Source: Parus major
Taxonomy: Eukaryota; Chordata; Aves; Passeriformes; Paridae
Length of the DNA: 64,000 bases
Assembly (NCBI RefSeq): GCF_001522545.3
Contig: NC_031776.1
Location: forward strand, 23,655,995-23,719,994
Reading direction: 5' to 3'
Shown: in pieces, positions 39,001 to 53,100 of the stretch
How the letters are laid out: every line of letters starts with the position of its first letter
Position numbering within the stretch: position 1 is the stretch's first letter
Notes under the pieces: generated by a model
Seen by the model: only the letters and a program-made list of their open reading frames with translations
What the model was told of the DNA's origin: nothing
The model's database searches: none
Made by a program: the position numbers and the translations under genes

Positions 39001-42000
39001 GTTGGAGGGGTTAGACCTGGAAGATTCTGAGTTGTGTCTAAGATGAAGGAGGCTTTTTCTGTTCCCACAGATGAATTGTATGTGTCAGTGGTATTGAAGG
39101 AGGTTCCCTTAGAATCATGGAGAAGAATGTACCTCATAAAAAAAGTCTCATCCATGTACTAGATGAACTAGAGCAGGGCTTTAAACCTTTTCTTGAGTCA
39201 GGAGGCCTTAATTTTCTTTTCCAGGGATTTGGCCTTCTCTGTAAATGCTGGATATACAGCTCACTTTCCATAGTTGTTCTTTATTGGCCTTGAAGTCTGC
39301 AGACCACATGCTGAAAATCACGCGACATTCTTTTGTATTTATTGACTGATCTGTAGCCTCAGCCCAGTATCTTCTGTCCTTGCTGTCTAACTCCCTGTGC
39401 TGTTTACAAGAAAAAAAGTTGAACCACCATCCTGCAATCTAGCATGACTGTTACAGTGAGCTCAGACATTATTTTTTTCCTGACATTGTCTCCTGTATCT
39501 GGAATCCTGTGCTGATGTAACCGATTTGTTTGTGACAATGGTCTGAAAATTCAGTGGGATTTTTTTCCCATTCTGAAGAAGTTGGATGAATGGCAGTGTA
39601 CTTTTCATGTGTCCTTTGTATTCTTGGGCTACCTTTTAAGTAAACCCTGGCAGCCCCCGCCCATGCTGTGTTGAACCACTGGAAGCACAGTATGTTGTTG
39701 AGAGCTGAACACTTTGATCCAAACATGAGTAAAGCAAAATTGCCTGCTCAGATCTGGCTCCCAGAGTGGTGAGATGCCTTTGCACTGAGTGCCTCCCTCG
39801 TTGATCCCCTTGTCTCTTCTGAGAAGGATGATTTTTGGTAATATATGGTGGAGGTTGTTTGCCTGGCTGTCACTGTTCATCTCACCTCCTGACTGACAAT
39901 TGCTTTCACAGATAATCAGAGAAGTAAATTCTATAGCAACTCCCATGTGTCATCTGTGGCTGCTTTCTGATGCTTCCTACAGGGCCAGATAATTTGTTGT
40001 GGTTTCTGCCTTATTTCATGTATTGAACCCTTGCCCTTCCCGTTCCCCTTGAGCATAGATACAGACTCTCCTCTGCAGGGTTTGTTCTCTGGGAATTTCA
40101 TTTTCTGAGTAGATGAACAAAACCTTAAATCACTCTAGTCACTGAAATCTTAGTTCCCTTCTTTTGCTGGTTCTTGCTCTTCCCTGACTTCAGCACCAGC
40201 AAGAACAGAAGCAGGCTTGGGAACCACCTGGATAAGGGGGTCTATGTCAAAAGAAAAGTTAATCTTAAGTTACCTATGGAAAAAATCCATTGCAAGGAAC
40301 TGGGCAAATGGAAAAGTTGTATTTCATGTGTGGGATTAAGAAGGGCAAAATCACTTGTGTGTAATTATCTGGAATAAAAATGCTTTAGATGTTGACTTTA
40401 TAGTAAAGATGCAAACATGGCTCTATTCCAGAGACAAGCTTTTCAAAAAGCTGTTTGAGAGACTGATCATTACACAAAGTTGTACATGACTGTCTGGAGA
40501 CAGTTAGTGTTTAGATTAGTCAGGTTTTACGATAGATAACTTGCCCTGTTTGTTGTAACAAAGCATTTAAATGTATCCTATGGGACAGAAGTACAAAAGC
40601 TTGTTTGGGTCCTTTTTATTTGGCTTTCACAGTAAATTTTGTGCAACAGAATTGAGTGGAATGGAGTGCTGGCATTTAAGTGGCCCTACAGTGGTGAATC
40701 TACCTGAAGGTCACAGCTTTGGTGCTTTTGTCACTGTGGTGGTGACCTGTACTGACAGTAAAACTCAGAACACTGGATGGGGTTGTAATGCATCAAAGTG
40801 TGAGTTAGAAAGTAGACTATGCCAAGATTGCTCTTGTTCCAGTGTGTCCAATCAGCTCTTTGTGTCTTTTTTACAGTGCCATTGAGTCTTTCAGCAGCAT
40901 TGCACAGCCAGCACTGAACAGAAAAGGAGTCTGGCCACTTTGCTCTAAGGGCAGAGTTGCTGCAAGGCTGGGACATACATGTCAGTACTGCTGCAGAGTG
41001 AGTCCAGGACTAGAGATGCATTAAGTTCTTTGGTCCAACTTCTTAAGTAGATTGTGCACTTGAATCCTTCCTGGTCATCCAGCGTAGTTCAGGGGTGTCT
41101 ATTGCATGTCAATTCAACATTCTGGATATTAATTATAATGTAAAAAGATGTGAATGCTCTTAGATACCAGCAGGGACTTCTCTGTTCTGTGTGTGTGATT
41201 TAAAGTGTGTAAGGTGGGGTTTCAGGGGACTGGCTTTTGGTACTGCAAAGGGAATCCAGAAAAAGAAAAATACAGAAATCTTGGTATAGAAGATTTAGTG
41301 ACTTTAGACATGAAGATGTCCTGATGGTGTTCTTGCAGCCCATGTTGGATGTTAGAGGGGACTTTACAAAGCTGTGCAGTTGGTGGTGGCATAACCAAAG
41401 GTGGGCAGCGGTGAACGTGCATGAGAACTAAACAGGAGTGATGTGGTTCAAGAGGCTTGCTGTGATCCAGACAGCTTGGGTTGTTTCTGGACTTGCTGGC
41501 TCCTGGCAACTCTTTATAAATAAACTCTTTTATTTGTAAAGGAGGCAAGAGGAGATAAAAGCAACTAGATGCAGTTCCAGCCTTCTTTTTGTGAGTGCTG
41601 CTAGCAATGGAATAAATGTGCTTTAACCACAGAAGGTCAGCGAGGCCTTCGGGCTCCAGACAGACATTATGATTTTATTGTTAGTCTGTATAACAAGATT
41701 AGCACCAAATGACTCACAGAACAAGCCAGGTGGTCTTTAATCTTCTGTATCTGGGTTGGTATGAAGACATTTTCATTATCATGACAAATGTTGTGGCTGA
41801 AAACTTTGACAAAATCAGGTCTTCAGTGACAAGTGTTTTCTGTGGGAACTCTTTATAGAGTATGACTTTAATAAACACAAATAATTGAAAGAGTAGGTTT
41901 TATTTTCGTTGTTTCTGTTTGTTTGGTTGGTTTTTCTTTGGTTTGGTTTTTTTTGTAAAGATGAAAATTCCCACAGGGAACCCATAAAGTTTTTGAAATT

Positions 42001-45000
42001 TTTGGTGGGAGAGAAATCTCTGTGGTGAATCCAGAGGTGGTGCTGAACTTACTGACTGAGGGGGCAGTGGATATCATAGCTGAAGCTACAAGTTCTATGA
42101 GATTTCCTTCTGGAATGCAGGTTCCTTTCTGATTCCTGGGATGCTTTCACCTGTGTGCCTACAGACTGCAAGCTCCTAGTGGTTGCTCCAGCATGAAGAT
42201 ATAATGTTTGTAGTATTAAAAAGTATGAGAATCCTCATAATAAATGAAGTCTATGCTAAATAGTTTTGCTTTAACAACCTAGATATGCCCCTTTCTATTA
42301 ACTGTTCCTGTGATTGTGGCTGACCTTTATGCTGCAGGACTACACAGCAGTATTCCCTCATGCAGGAGCGAGCTCAGATCCAGACTGGAATATCTTTATT
42401 TTGTCTCCATTTCAGTCTTCCTGTCAACAACACAATTGACAAAGTCAAAGGAAAAAATCAGAACCACCCTGAAAATACCAGTTAATATGTCATGTTACAA
42501 CTGTTATGGAGTTTTGAAGTGAAGTTAATCCCATCTTTTTTAAATGAGAAGCATCAACCCATGCAAATACTGTGTGGCTTTTGCTTATCAAATACTGTGA
42601 TAGGATGGGGAAGGGAGTTGTATTTTAAAAGCTGAGAACCTGGGTTGACAACGAAAATGCAATTGGAGTTAATAATTTCTTGCAAGGTAACTTGTCCTCC
42701 TTGTAACTTTACATCCTTCCCCTTTTCCTTATTATTTGGTCATGGTAACTTTATGGTTCATTGTAACAGCTCAAGAGGTTTGCAAAGGACTTTTATTTTT
42801 ACAACTTTTGTGGGAGTGAACAGGGAAACCCAGAGTCTGACCCCTGAATTTCCAAAAGGCCCTTAAACACCTTTTGAAAGTGTGCTGAGGGCAAAGCCAG
42901 CTGTGCAGGAAGGATGAGAACTGTGTGCTTGACTCTTCTTGCAGGAGACGGTGTCATTTAGAACTGTGGCACCAGAGGTACCAGATGTATACAAAAAGCA
43001 TGTGAAGATAGTGAACAGAAGAACACAAGCAAGAGGGAGGCCAGGACAGAGTAGTGGGGGGGTAGCACTGGGCATGTGGGTGTCTTAGCAACTGTTATGA
43101 TTCTGACTGATATTAGTATAATTTTAATTATGACAGAGGATTGAAGGAATGGTTGATGGTGTTTGTAGGTGTACAGGTGCTTTTTGGTGGATAAACAGAA
43201 AGATAAGTAATGTGTTGGGCAGGGAATGCTCAGGCCCTGGTGGCTGTAGTTCCAGTGATATACATGCCTAGGGACCAAAGGTGAGAGATGTAACTCCCCT
43301 CCTTAGGTACTACCCAGCTTTGCTCCATGCAAAAAACCACAGATCATATCTTCTGGTTATTCTGCTTTTTCTCTAGGTACTGTCTCTGCTCTGCTTTAAA
43401 AGCTCTGTATTGGAAATTTTAAGTCTGTACTGTATAACAAGACATCCCCTTCTTTATGCCCTTTCATATCCTAGATGCAAAATAAGTGGTCCCAGTTTTG
43501 TCCACAAGCACTGCCACAAAGCTGCAGTCAAGTAAAAGCAAGGGGGTTTGCTCCCAGGTTACCGAGTACCCACTAGCTTTCCAGAGAATCTTAGGTTTTC
43601 ATTGAGCCCATTTTGAGAGATGAGAGATTGCAGGTGCCAGGCTGCCTCCGTGTTACTCTGTAAAATAGGATGTGACTGGGATGGTGCAAAGTGAATTCTG
43701 GTTCTTTGTGATGCCACCCTGAGTGATGATGCAGGTGAACTGAGCCTGTGCTTGGCTCAGTCCACTCATGTGTGCTCTGCAAACCAGGGGTGGCAGCTGC
43801 ACTGGTTCCTAAATTAAATGTTCTTATTTTCTATGAATCCACTTGAAATTTCAGGCTTTTCCAGGTGAGGCTATAACATCAAGTGGTGGCACGTGGAGCT
43901 GGGCTTTGGGAGAGCTGCAGGTTGTTGACAGTTCCCATGTTATTAATGGCCACAGCAAGGGCTCACAGATTCTGAGAATAGAGCCTGCGTTTGCTTTGGG
44001 AGAGACAGCTGACAATGGTGTTTGATACAGCAATATGTCTCTGCCTGGCCTTTGATTGACAGTAACACAAACCTGTTCTCCTCCCAACCATGGCTTAAAC
44101 CCAGTGACATTTACACCAGAGTTAACTTCTACGGTCTAAGTTTAGATGGTGATTTTGTGTTTGTCTGCATGCATGTGCTTAATAAGATAGAAAAACAGAG
44201 GAGGCCTTCTGCAAATTAAAACGTAACAGGAGTTTCAAACCATGGCTGAATGTGAAAGAGGGAGGTGTTAAACCTTCATGGATTTTCATGGACTAATTGC
44301 CACAGATTCTCATTTAAGCTACTGGAGTGTTGAAAGGTTATTACCTATTTTGGCACATTGGGTTTGCTCTCATTAAATGTGTGGTAAATATTCATAACTG
44401 TGGGGCTGTCAGTATGAGTGGGTGGTTTTGGGTTTTCTGGGAAAGCTGAACCTAGAATTGGCTGGTAGCCTTAGCCCCACCTGTGCACAGCTAATGACAT
44501 GTTTTGTGGGTGTATGTCCCTAAGCCATCTGGAAACAGCATGTGGTCTTATCTGGCTGCTGAAATTTCATTTCTTGCCTTGCATCCTTGTTATTCTTTCA
44601 GTAGTCTCCTGTTAATGAACCTTGTTGCAAGACAGAAATTGTCCTGCCTCCCACAGCAGGCGAGACCAAAAGAGCAGAGCTGGCCTTGAAGGATGAGGAA
44701 GCTTGTTCTATTTGAATCTTGAAGCAAATGGTGCTGAAGCACAGTGAGAGAGGAGCAGATCCTTGTCCAGTGATGGCTGAGCCAGAAACGTCCTGAGCTT
44801 ATGCATAACTTGACACCATTAAATGGTGCGTGAGTGGGAGCACCTTTTGGCCACTATTGCTTAGAAGGCTGTTTCAGATGGATGGCCCAAAGAGGAATGG
44901 TTTTGTCTTCCGTTACAGACCTTTGGTAAGCTTTCATTCTTTCAGGAACTTGACTTTCTTCTGATGCTGTCTTCTCCAAGGCCTGGTCTGGAAGCAGATG

Positions 45001-45901
45001 TTTAACCCAAATAGAAATATCTGTCTCTTCAACTAGGCCCTGACGCTTCACTATGCCAGTGGAGGCATATCCTCCACTGAATGCACAAAGGATTTGCACC
45101 ACTGTTCCCCTGACATTATGGTGAAAAATGTATTATAAAAGGTGGTGGAACTCCTCAACCCTTTGTGAACATCATGAACAATTTACTGGCATCATGTTTT
45201 TGGAAAGTTGGCCTGTCACTTCAGACAGTGCTAACAGTTACTTGGGCAGAAAGGTGTGGTTTTGAGTGGTGTCCAGAGAAGCCATATGCATAAAGCACAT
45301 GAACTGAGAACACCAGCATTTAAAGAAGTGGTTCTTTATTTTTGCTGGAAAGGGTTTCTTATAATTTCTTTTCCCTTCTGTTTCCACTTCTTTCAGTCGC
45401 TGCTCTTGAAGTTTGCAAAACTACATTTATGTAAGCAGTGCTAGGAGTGTTACCCATTGTCACTTGATATTTGTGGAGTGAGCTGCGTCTTTTGTCTGTA
45501 GGAGACTTAAGGATTTTCAGTTATGTGTGCTTTGTAACCCTTCTGCCCTGTGCTAAGCTGGACACATGGTCGAGTTTCATTCTTGTTAGTGTGATGGTGC
45601 ATTAGTACTGCAGCACTTCTGAAGAGTCAAACTCTAGGGCTGGGATCCCACTGTAAACAAATCAGGAAGGGAAAGGGAAAGGAACAAGGAAGGCCTTTTG
45701 CCTTGAGGTCACATATGATGAACGATGATACGCAGCAGACCAAGCTTTTGCAGCTGCACTGATGCTGTAGTCAGCAATCCTGGTTGCCTGGATTTGGGAT
45801 TTTCTGGGGCATGGAGTACCAGGGTGAGAGAAGAGTTGGTCCATCAGCACTCCTGTGAATGAAAGGTACTGAGTTGTGATTGATACAGATATTGATACAG
45901 G

Positions 45902-45953
45902 TATCTACGATTTCTATCTGTCTGTCTGTCTATCTATCAAGATATCTACGATT
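45902..45953. repeat. TCTG/TCTA tetranucleotide tract flanked by 11-bp direct repeat
   Basis: A short mixed (TCTG)n(TCTA)n tract is bracketed by two copies of tatctacgatt, at 45902-45912 and 45943-45953. The flanking repeat suggests the tract arose by local duplication, or that one flank was copied across it. Confidence 0.8.
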
Positions 45954-48900
45954 GGTACTGCCTTTCTTGGAGAAAAAAAGAGGAAATACTTTTTCTTTCC
46001 ACCACACCTCATCAAATAGAGATGTTTTGAGCCATTTCTAGCTGCGTAATGCTCTCCTTGCAATACTTTGCAACAGTTTTAAGTTGTCATTCCTGTGTTG
46101 TTTCATGGACCTCTTTTAATTTTGATGAATGTACAGTGTACAGCAGGAATAAAAACAATCTGAAGATCTTTTAACAGACCCCCCCTCCAATTGATTTATA
46201 GTGACCAAATTTCCTCAGTGTGCCATTTTCTTCTCCTTAGGGAGTGACAGCTCATGCCCACTTGTTTGTAATATATTCAGCATCTGTCGACACCCTTCCA
46301 GCATGAAGCTGAGCAGAGCCATCTTGTCCAAGGCTGGTAACTGAGCTCTGAGACTGCTCAGTCTCAAAATAAAAGCTGCTGAGCTTGAACCAGTTCTGTC
46401 TATCTGACAACTGGAAACTTTGAAGAAGAGAAATGACTAAGTTGATAACTTGGAGTACCACATGCTTTGCCATGTACCATATTTAAGGATTTAGTAAACA
46501 ATTGTTGCTGCTTTAGCATGGGAAGGAGCCATCTCACTTTAGAAAACAGCAATACCAAAAAAGCAAAAACACCCTGAGATAACTCTCCCACTCTGGCTTC
46601 ATCTGCCAAACTCACAGGATGCAGACACTCAGCAGTCCCTGCTGTCTGGTGCAGGTGTAACAGAACCTCAGCACAGCACCCTTGCTGCCCTGTGCTAATG
46701 TCAGCTGAGCTGGGCTCTCTCAGCAGCTCTTGGCATCTTCTAATATGAAAGAAAAAGACACTTGAAAAGTCTGCACAGCTCTGTGTTTGGATTAGACCTG
46801 ATTCTTCATTGTGGTCATGTATAGTATTAGGACACTCGATGTCCCGTGTATTTTAAGATGCTGACTTCAGCCTGGTGGAACATGTTGCCATGAACTCTCT
46901 CTTGAGCCCATTATGGGGAAGCAGGTTTTCCAGGAAATAATTCTGAGCAAGAAAACTGGAACTTTATTTTTTTCTATATTGGCTACAGAGTGAGAGAGAA
47001 GAAAGAAGCATGAAAGGCATCACAGTATGATCTCAGTGAGTCATATTAAACTTGAGGGATGTGTCCTGAAGGTGCAGGTCATGGTGAGGCTGCTGTTTAA
47101 CAGCTGTCAGAGGCAAATACTTGAGATGAGCCTTCAGGGCAATGCAGCATGACTGGCTCCTACAGAAATACAATTTTTAATATAATGCTATTTAGGGAAA
47201 GGTGATGGTGCTTTGACACATACGTGGTGTTTCTTTGGCTATAATATCTAATCACACTTGGGTTTATGTTACACTTCGTGTTGTATGGAGGAAAGAATGA
47301 GATCTTTTGAAGTAGTATATTTGTTTGGAGACAAAGTGATTTACCTTCATTGAAGCTGTCGTTTTTGGATTTGGGAAAAAATAGCTTTGGAAGGGCCTTA
47401 CAAGGTCTGACTCTTTTGTAGGGTGGGATCAACCTGGCTTAAATCACACTTGAGATGCTTATCTTAAAGTCTTTCATTAGCAAAGGACTTTCATGCAATC
47501 TATCCTAATGATTTAAATTCCTCACTGTTACCATATTTTTGGGGGATGTGTACAGAAAATTGTCTTTCTAGTTGTTTGTGTTTTAGAATATGGCTCTAAG
47601 CATGCAAATTCTCACACAGTTTAACTATAGGGACACCTGTGCAAATCAAACTCATGGTGCCTTTATCTGAGCACTGAAAACTGGTCATGTCATCTCTCCA
47701 TTCCTCCCTTTCCCATTTGCCAGCTGGAAATGCCAGGGATAAATTTGGTGACTCTGTGATATGCTGACCAAACACTCCTCCTTACAGTGGGATGGATATG
47801 GCATTAGACATGGCTTTTCCAGGTCATTCAGGAAGTCTCTAATGAAATGCAGTATTGGACTCTCACTTCCCAAGACTTAGTTCTGTAGCAGAGGCAGTGT
47901 CCTGTCTCTGTGGGATCTATTGAACCTTGTTAGCAAGTAAGAAGCAAACAAGAACTGCTCTGTCTGTGCCAAGTTTGACATTGCCCTTTCCCATCTTCCG
48001 GTGATCCAAGGGTCTTGGTGATTGCTCAGCTATGGGAATAATTTCCTCAATTTAAAATGAAACGTTCATGTTTGGAGTTTCTTCCTCTCCCCCCCATCTT
48101 CCTTTGTCCAGTTGTTTGAAAGAAAGACTTAATTGTGTCAGGCTTGCATGAGGAAAGCCAGGCTGTCCCCAAAACCAGCCTGGAGTCAGGCATGGAGGGC
48201 AGGAGGACGTGCCCTTCTCCTGGGGAGGGCTGGAGGGGGAGCAGATTCCCACTGCTGCTCATGCTTTTCTCCCCAAATCTGAATGCAGTAACCAAAGTAT
48301 TCCATGAGCACAAATCTACTTCATTGAACAAGTCACATTGCATCTGGGCACAGAAGAAATGAGGCTTAAAAAAGCTTATGAAACTTCCTTTGTCTGTACC
48401 TTATTAACTTATGTGGCTTTGTGCTTTCAATCTGACTTAGACACTATTTCCTTCTCCTCCTCTTCCGAGTAGAATGTCTTCCATGGAATAGCAGGCAGCA
48501 GCCTGAGATCAAAGACCTGTTTGTTCTGTTGCTAGTTGACCCATTGACACATGCCAATTTCTTGCAATTCAGAATTAGTCATGGTAGTTACTGGCTCAGT
48601 GCCCATTAGGTACTTGGGGATTATGCACTGGAGTTGACAGACACAGAAACAGTCAGAGGTGCTGTTGATAAGAGGTGGAGAGGTCAGGAGATGGAGATGA
48701 GGTGGGCTCATGTCAGTAAGTGCAGACCCTCTGTGATACTGTGGGGAGTAAGATATGGACTTGTAGGGCTGAAGTTCCCTGGCTGCGGGCTTAATGACTT
48801 CCCCTTCATCAGGGGTTGATGAACCATGAAACCATCTCAATTCAGATATTTCAGATTTAGCTTTATTTGAGATCCACAAAATAAATGCATTTATTTTATT

Positions 48901-50096
48901 GCCTTCCTGCTCATCACTTGCATTCCCTAAGCTGGTCTTTGGCCTGTGTGACCCATATGCCATGGAAAGTAGAGTTCTAGTAGGTTATTGGTTCACATAA
49001 CGAGCCTACATGGGGTTTTTTGAGAATATTTGGGGTTTCAGGGCTTTTGCTGTGTTGTGGCATTGATATTTCAAAAGGGAGTGAGGGAAGGTGCTGACTG
49101 AGAACTGTGGCTGCATTGAGCAGCTGGCATATATTTCTTTATTAGAAAGCATAAATGTGTTTGCAGTTGCTTTTTTGAGCAAAGCAGAACTGCATTTTAG
49201 TTGGTCTGATACTGCTTCTTGGTGCTGCCAGCTGCTGCGCTTCCAGCGCGTGTTTGTCCTTACTGGGGATTGCTGCTCTGTATCAGAATTTGGTGGTCAC
49301 AGGGCTGATGTCCATATCTCCATTCCCTTCCCACCCAATGTCTGAAGCAGAGCTCTGGAGACCCTATGCTAATCAGTGTGGGTGCTTTTCCTTCAGGAAT
49401 GTTTCCACCTGTACAAACCTAGGAAAAAAAGGGTAAACTGCGGCCAGATAAGATGCTTCCTTTTGAGTTGTAAGACCTGTGGTATTTAGGTAATGATCAG
49501 TTGTTGTGTGAATCTCCTGGTCTTTGAGGAGAACCTGCAACTTGGATAGCCCAAAGCAAATGCTCAAATTTGCTAGGAACAGCTGCTGTTTTTAAATGCT
49601 GTTTCATGCCTTTACTTCTCTGACCACTGCTAGTAAATGCCACATGTTCTGGTAGGAGGATTTTCATATTTCCCTTTCACTTCTGTGTTACCTCACTTCT
49701 TGAAGTGTAGCAATTCCAAGTTTACTGCAGATGGTTCTGCCCACAACAGCAGATTACAAACACATCCGTGATATGAGAGGAATGTGATTATTCACTGTTT
49801 TGTTAATAGCATCTTGCCTTCTAGGTTCTTAGAGTGCTTCAAAAACTTCAGGCAAACTCTTGAGTCTCCTTGTTTTGTTTGTTGATTTTATTCAAGTGCA
49901 GGAAAAACTGAGGTTCTACTGGCTTGCTTTGCAGATGCTACAGTAGCTGGTCCATGCCTGTTGGTCTTACTGTGTACAGAGCATTTGCAGGTCTAGCTAT
50001 AGTTATTAGAAGAGACCTGGTTTCTGAGAAATGCTGGAAAAGCTATCTGGTGCCTGAGGCAAAAAACTCTCAGCTGGGATGACAGCCCCATCCTGT

Positions 50097-50168
50097 CATA
50101 GTAAATCAAGACTGTAAATCAATATATGATAGTAAATAAATTTGTTGCTGCCATAGTAAATCAAGACT
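50097..50168. repeat. 17-bp direct repeat, 55-bp spacing
   Basis: The sequence catagtaaatcaagact occurs at 50097-50113 and again, identical, at 50152-50168. The interval is AT-rich and holds further gtaaat-type variants. This is likely a partial tandem duplication. Confidence 0.85.
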
Positions 50169-53100
50169 CTAACCCACAGCAACACTAGAGCCTCCTCTGA
50201 AATCCATTTTACAAGGAATTTTGTAGGATTCACACAAAGTATTCCCTCCTTCACCCTATCTTGTACCATCTTGAAATGATCCCTGTCCTTATGCAGGGCC
50301 AGGACTCCTGAGGTCAAGGAGCCATGGTTGCTGCCTAATCTTTTAAATGCCAGATCCATGCCTGCTTCTGGTGTGGTTTGCCGCCCGACAGCAGCTGACA
50401 CATCACACCATCTCTGATCCACCCCGAGATTTGGGAGCTGCGGTGGAGCCCTGTCTCCTACCCTGGTAAATCTGCTCCATTAATAGCTATCAAAGAGCCT
50501 GAAGTTTCCATCCGAACTTTATCTGGCTTTGCAGTGAGCTGGAGGATTAAAAACTGTCGCAGGGGAAGGGAGGGAGCAGCCGTGGCTCACCCGGAATAGC
50601 CTGACCTATGACGGCACGTACCAGCCTGGGGAGGGGAGCTGTCCTGTGAGCTCACGGGTTATTAGCAGTGAGCACAGACATGTCTGCAGTCAGCAGCACA
50701 CCCAGGGCCAGCTGCTCCATCCCTGCCTGCTTCAGGGAGTCCAGGGGATTTGGTAGTACAACTTGCCAGCACAGCTCTTTGATGGGGGAGCTGGGAGGAG
50801 GCTTGAGGGCCAGCGTTGTGGCGCCAGCCCTCTGTGCTGCTCAGAGGACTTTGGGTTTGACCTCTGGGCTGGTGTGTGGGGCAGATCTGGTTATGAGGGA
50901 GAGCATTGTGAGGAGATAACCACTGTCCTGCTGCAGCTTAGGGCTGTTGTCTCTCTGCTGCATCATAGCAGGTAAAAAAGGGATCGTTGTATGACTAGGA
51001 CTTGCCTGTGGGACCAGCAGACATGGGGCACAAGCTTTCATCTACCACATGGGGAGTAAAAATTGAAATATATGAAATTGAAATACACAGAAAAGCCTTT
51101 TGCCAAAAGTAGCTAAACAAAAACATGAAGTTATATCAAACGATGTATTAGTGCTTGTTAGTTTTCCTTGCTTGCTTTTGCAGTGCAAAGATGCCTGTAA
51201 ATCAACCAAAAACAAATGTTTAAGTTGCTTTAGCCAAGTCAGCAAGCTCAAACACCATATATTTAATCAATTCAAGCCCAGACAAACCCTTTTTTGACCC
51301 TGAAAAACATTTATAAGGTATTGTAACCAAGAAATAGGTTAGCTTCTAATGGATAGCATTGAATGTAACATTTTAAAAATCTCACCCTTCCATGAGACTG
51401 AAAATGCAGTAAATTCTTTCAAAGCACCTCTCAGTTGCTCCATCTCTGTAGAGACAGGATCTTCCAATAGTGTAGGAAGCAAGAACAGGGTTTTTTTTTT
51501 TTTTGTGTAGCCAGGGATTGACTTCTCACAACCTTTCTCTTGTACCTGGTTTTGTTTTCCTTGCTTTATTTCTCTGCAGGCATCTCCAGTTCTTCTGTTT
51601 CACCCACCCCTTGTCACCACTGTGGAATCACACAGGGTTTCTTCTTCTTCTTCCGCATTAAGAGCTTCTCCTCACCTGAGCAGGCTCCTGTTACAGCAGG
51701 AGCTTTTTCCTTAGAGATAGGCTGGGAGTTGGAGCCCTTTGCAGTGCCCAGTGTTCTGCAGGAATTGTGCAGAGCATCTCAGCGCAGTGGAACAAGATTT
51801 TCCCAGCTGGCCGAATGATCCCAGACTAAGTGTGCATATTCCCCAAGGGGCAGTAGAATTGGAAATTAACTCCTTGGATATGATGGAAACAGGCAAGTGT
51901 CTCCCTAATGAATAGTCTGTGAGTGCTGCTCAGTGTTTTACACCAGGAAGCACTGAGGCTGTTCTAAACCTTTGACCCTGGTGACATACTCCAGATTCCT
52001 CCCAGTTAAATGCTCCCCTCCCCTCCAGGCATGAAAGCATCACATCTTTTGACTAGCCAGATGCATTGCCCTGTAAAAATCTCCTTTGTATCCCCAGTAA
52101 TTCTATTCATCTGCACATTGATAACATAATTCTGTTTTGGAATTCACAGCTTGCATGCTTTATTGTTATTAGTGATGGGTGCTGTTGGTGTGCCTGCTCT
52201 TGGAACACCTAGAAAGTCACCCAGCAGGTGGGAAATCCCTGCTCCATAGGTGTGACAGCCTAGGGGAGTGCAGCTGAACAATATCTGGAGGAGTTGCCCA
52301 TACCACTTGATGAGAAAGATGAGGCCATACTGAATCCTTCTCTCCTGCTGGCATGGCAGAGGAATGTGTAACCTCAGCAGCAGTGTTGGGATGTGCCCTT
52401 TGCTAGAGTGGATGGGCACAGGAGACATCAGGGCCTGGTGTACAGGGCTCCACCAGCACAAACAACATTGCTCCTTCTCTCTCCAGCAAGCTCTTATGTG
52501 CCAAGGGGTTGTGAGGAAGAAGGGAATATTCATGCTGTCTATGTCCTGTTGTGTAGACAGATTTACCAAAAACATCAGGCATTTGTAGCTGCAGTGTTTG
52601 TTGCTGGCATTTGAGCTGTAGAAAGTTGTACTTAAAATTCTGGTGGTTCTTGGTGACAGAGATGGCACTTTTTGTCTGTATGTCCTTTTCCTTCCTTTTG
52701 CTGACACTGGAATATCTCAGCAATTTATGGAGGTGAAGAAAAGCTGTTGAACAGAGGGAGAATGAAAAACAGTGATTCTCTCCTAGACATTTAATCCCAG
52801 CTGAAATAAGGGGATTTAGGGGCTGGATGCTGAATGACTGCACTGATTTATCACATCTTCCACTACAGTCAGTTACTGTGATCAGGGGTGAGATGGGAAT
52901 ATCCATTCATGTATGGGGGAGAGAGGAACTGAGATTAGTCAAATAGGCATAACAGGTGTCCTCCACCTCAATAGTATAAAAAAACCATGAGAGTGGGCCA
53001 GTAGGAGCATGGCCAGTTGGACTAAATTGCTGTTGTAGGTCACTTCAGGTTGAAAATACTCTATTCGACATCCTGTTGCATGATCCTTTTCAATTACATT

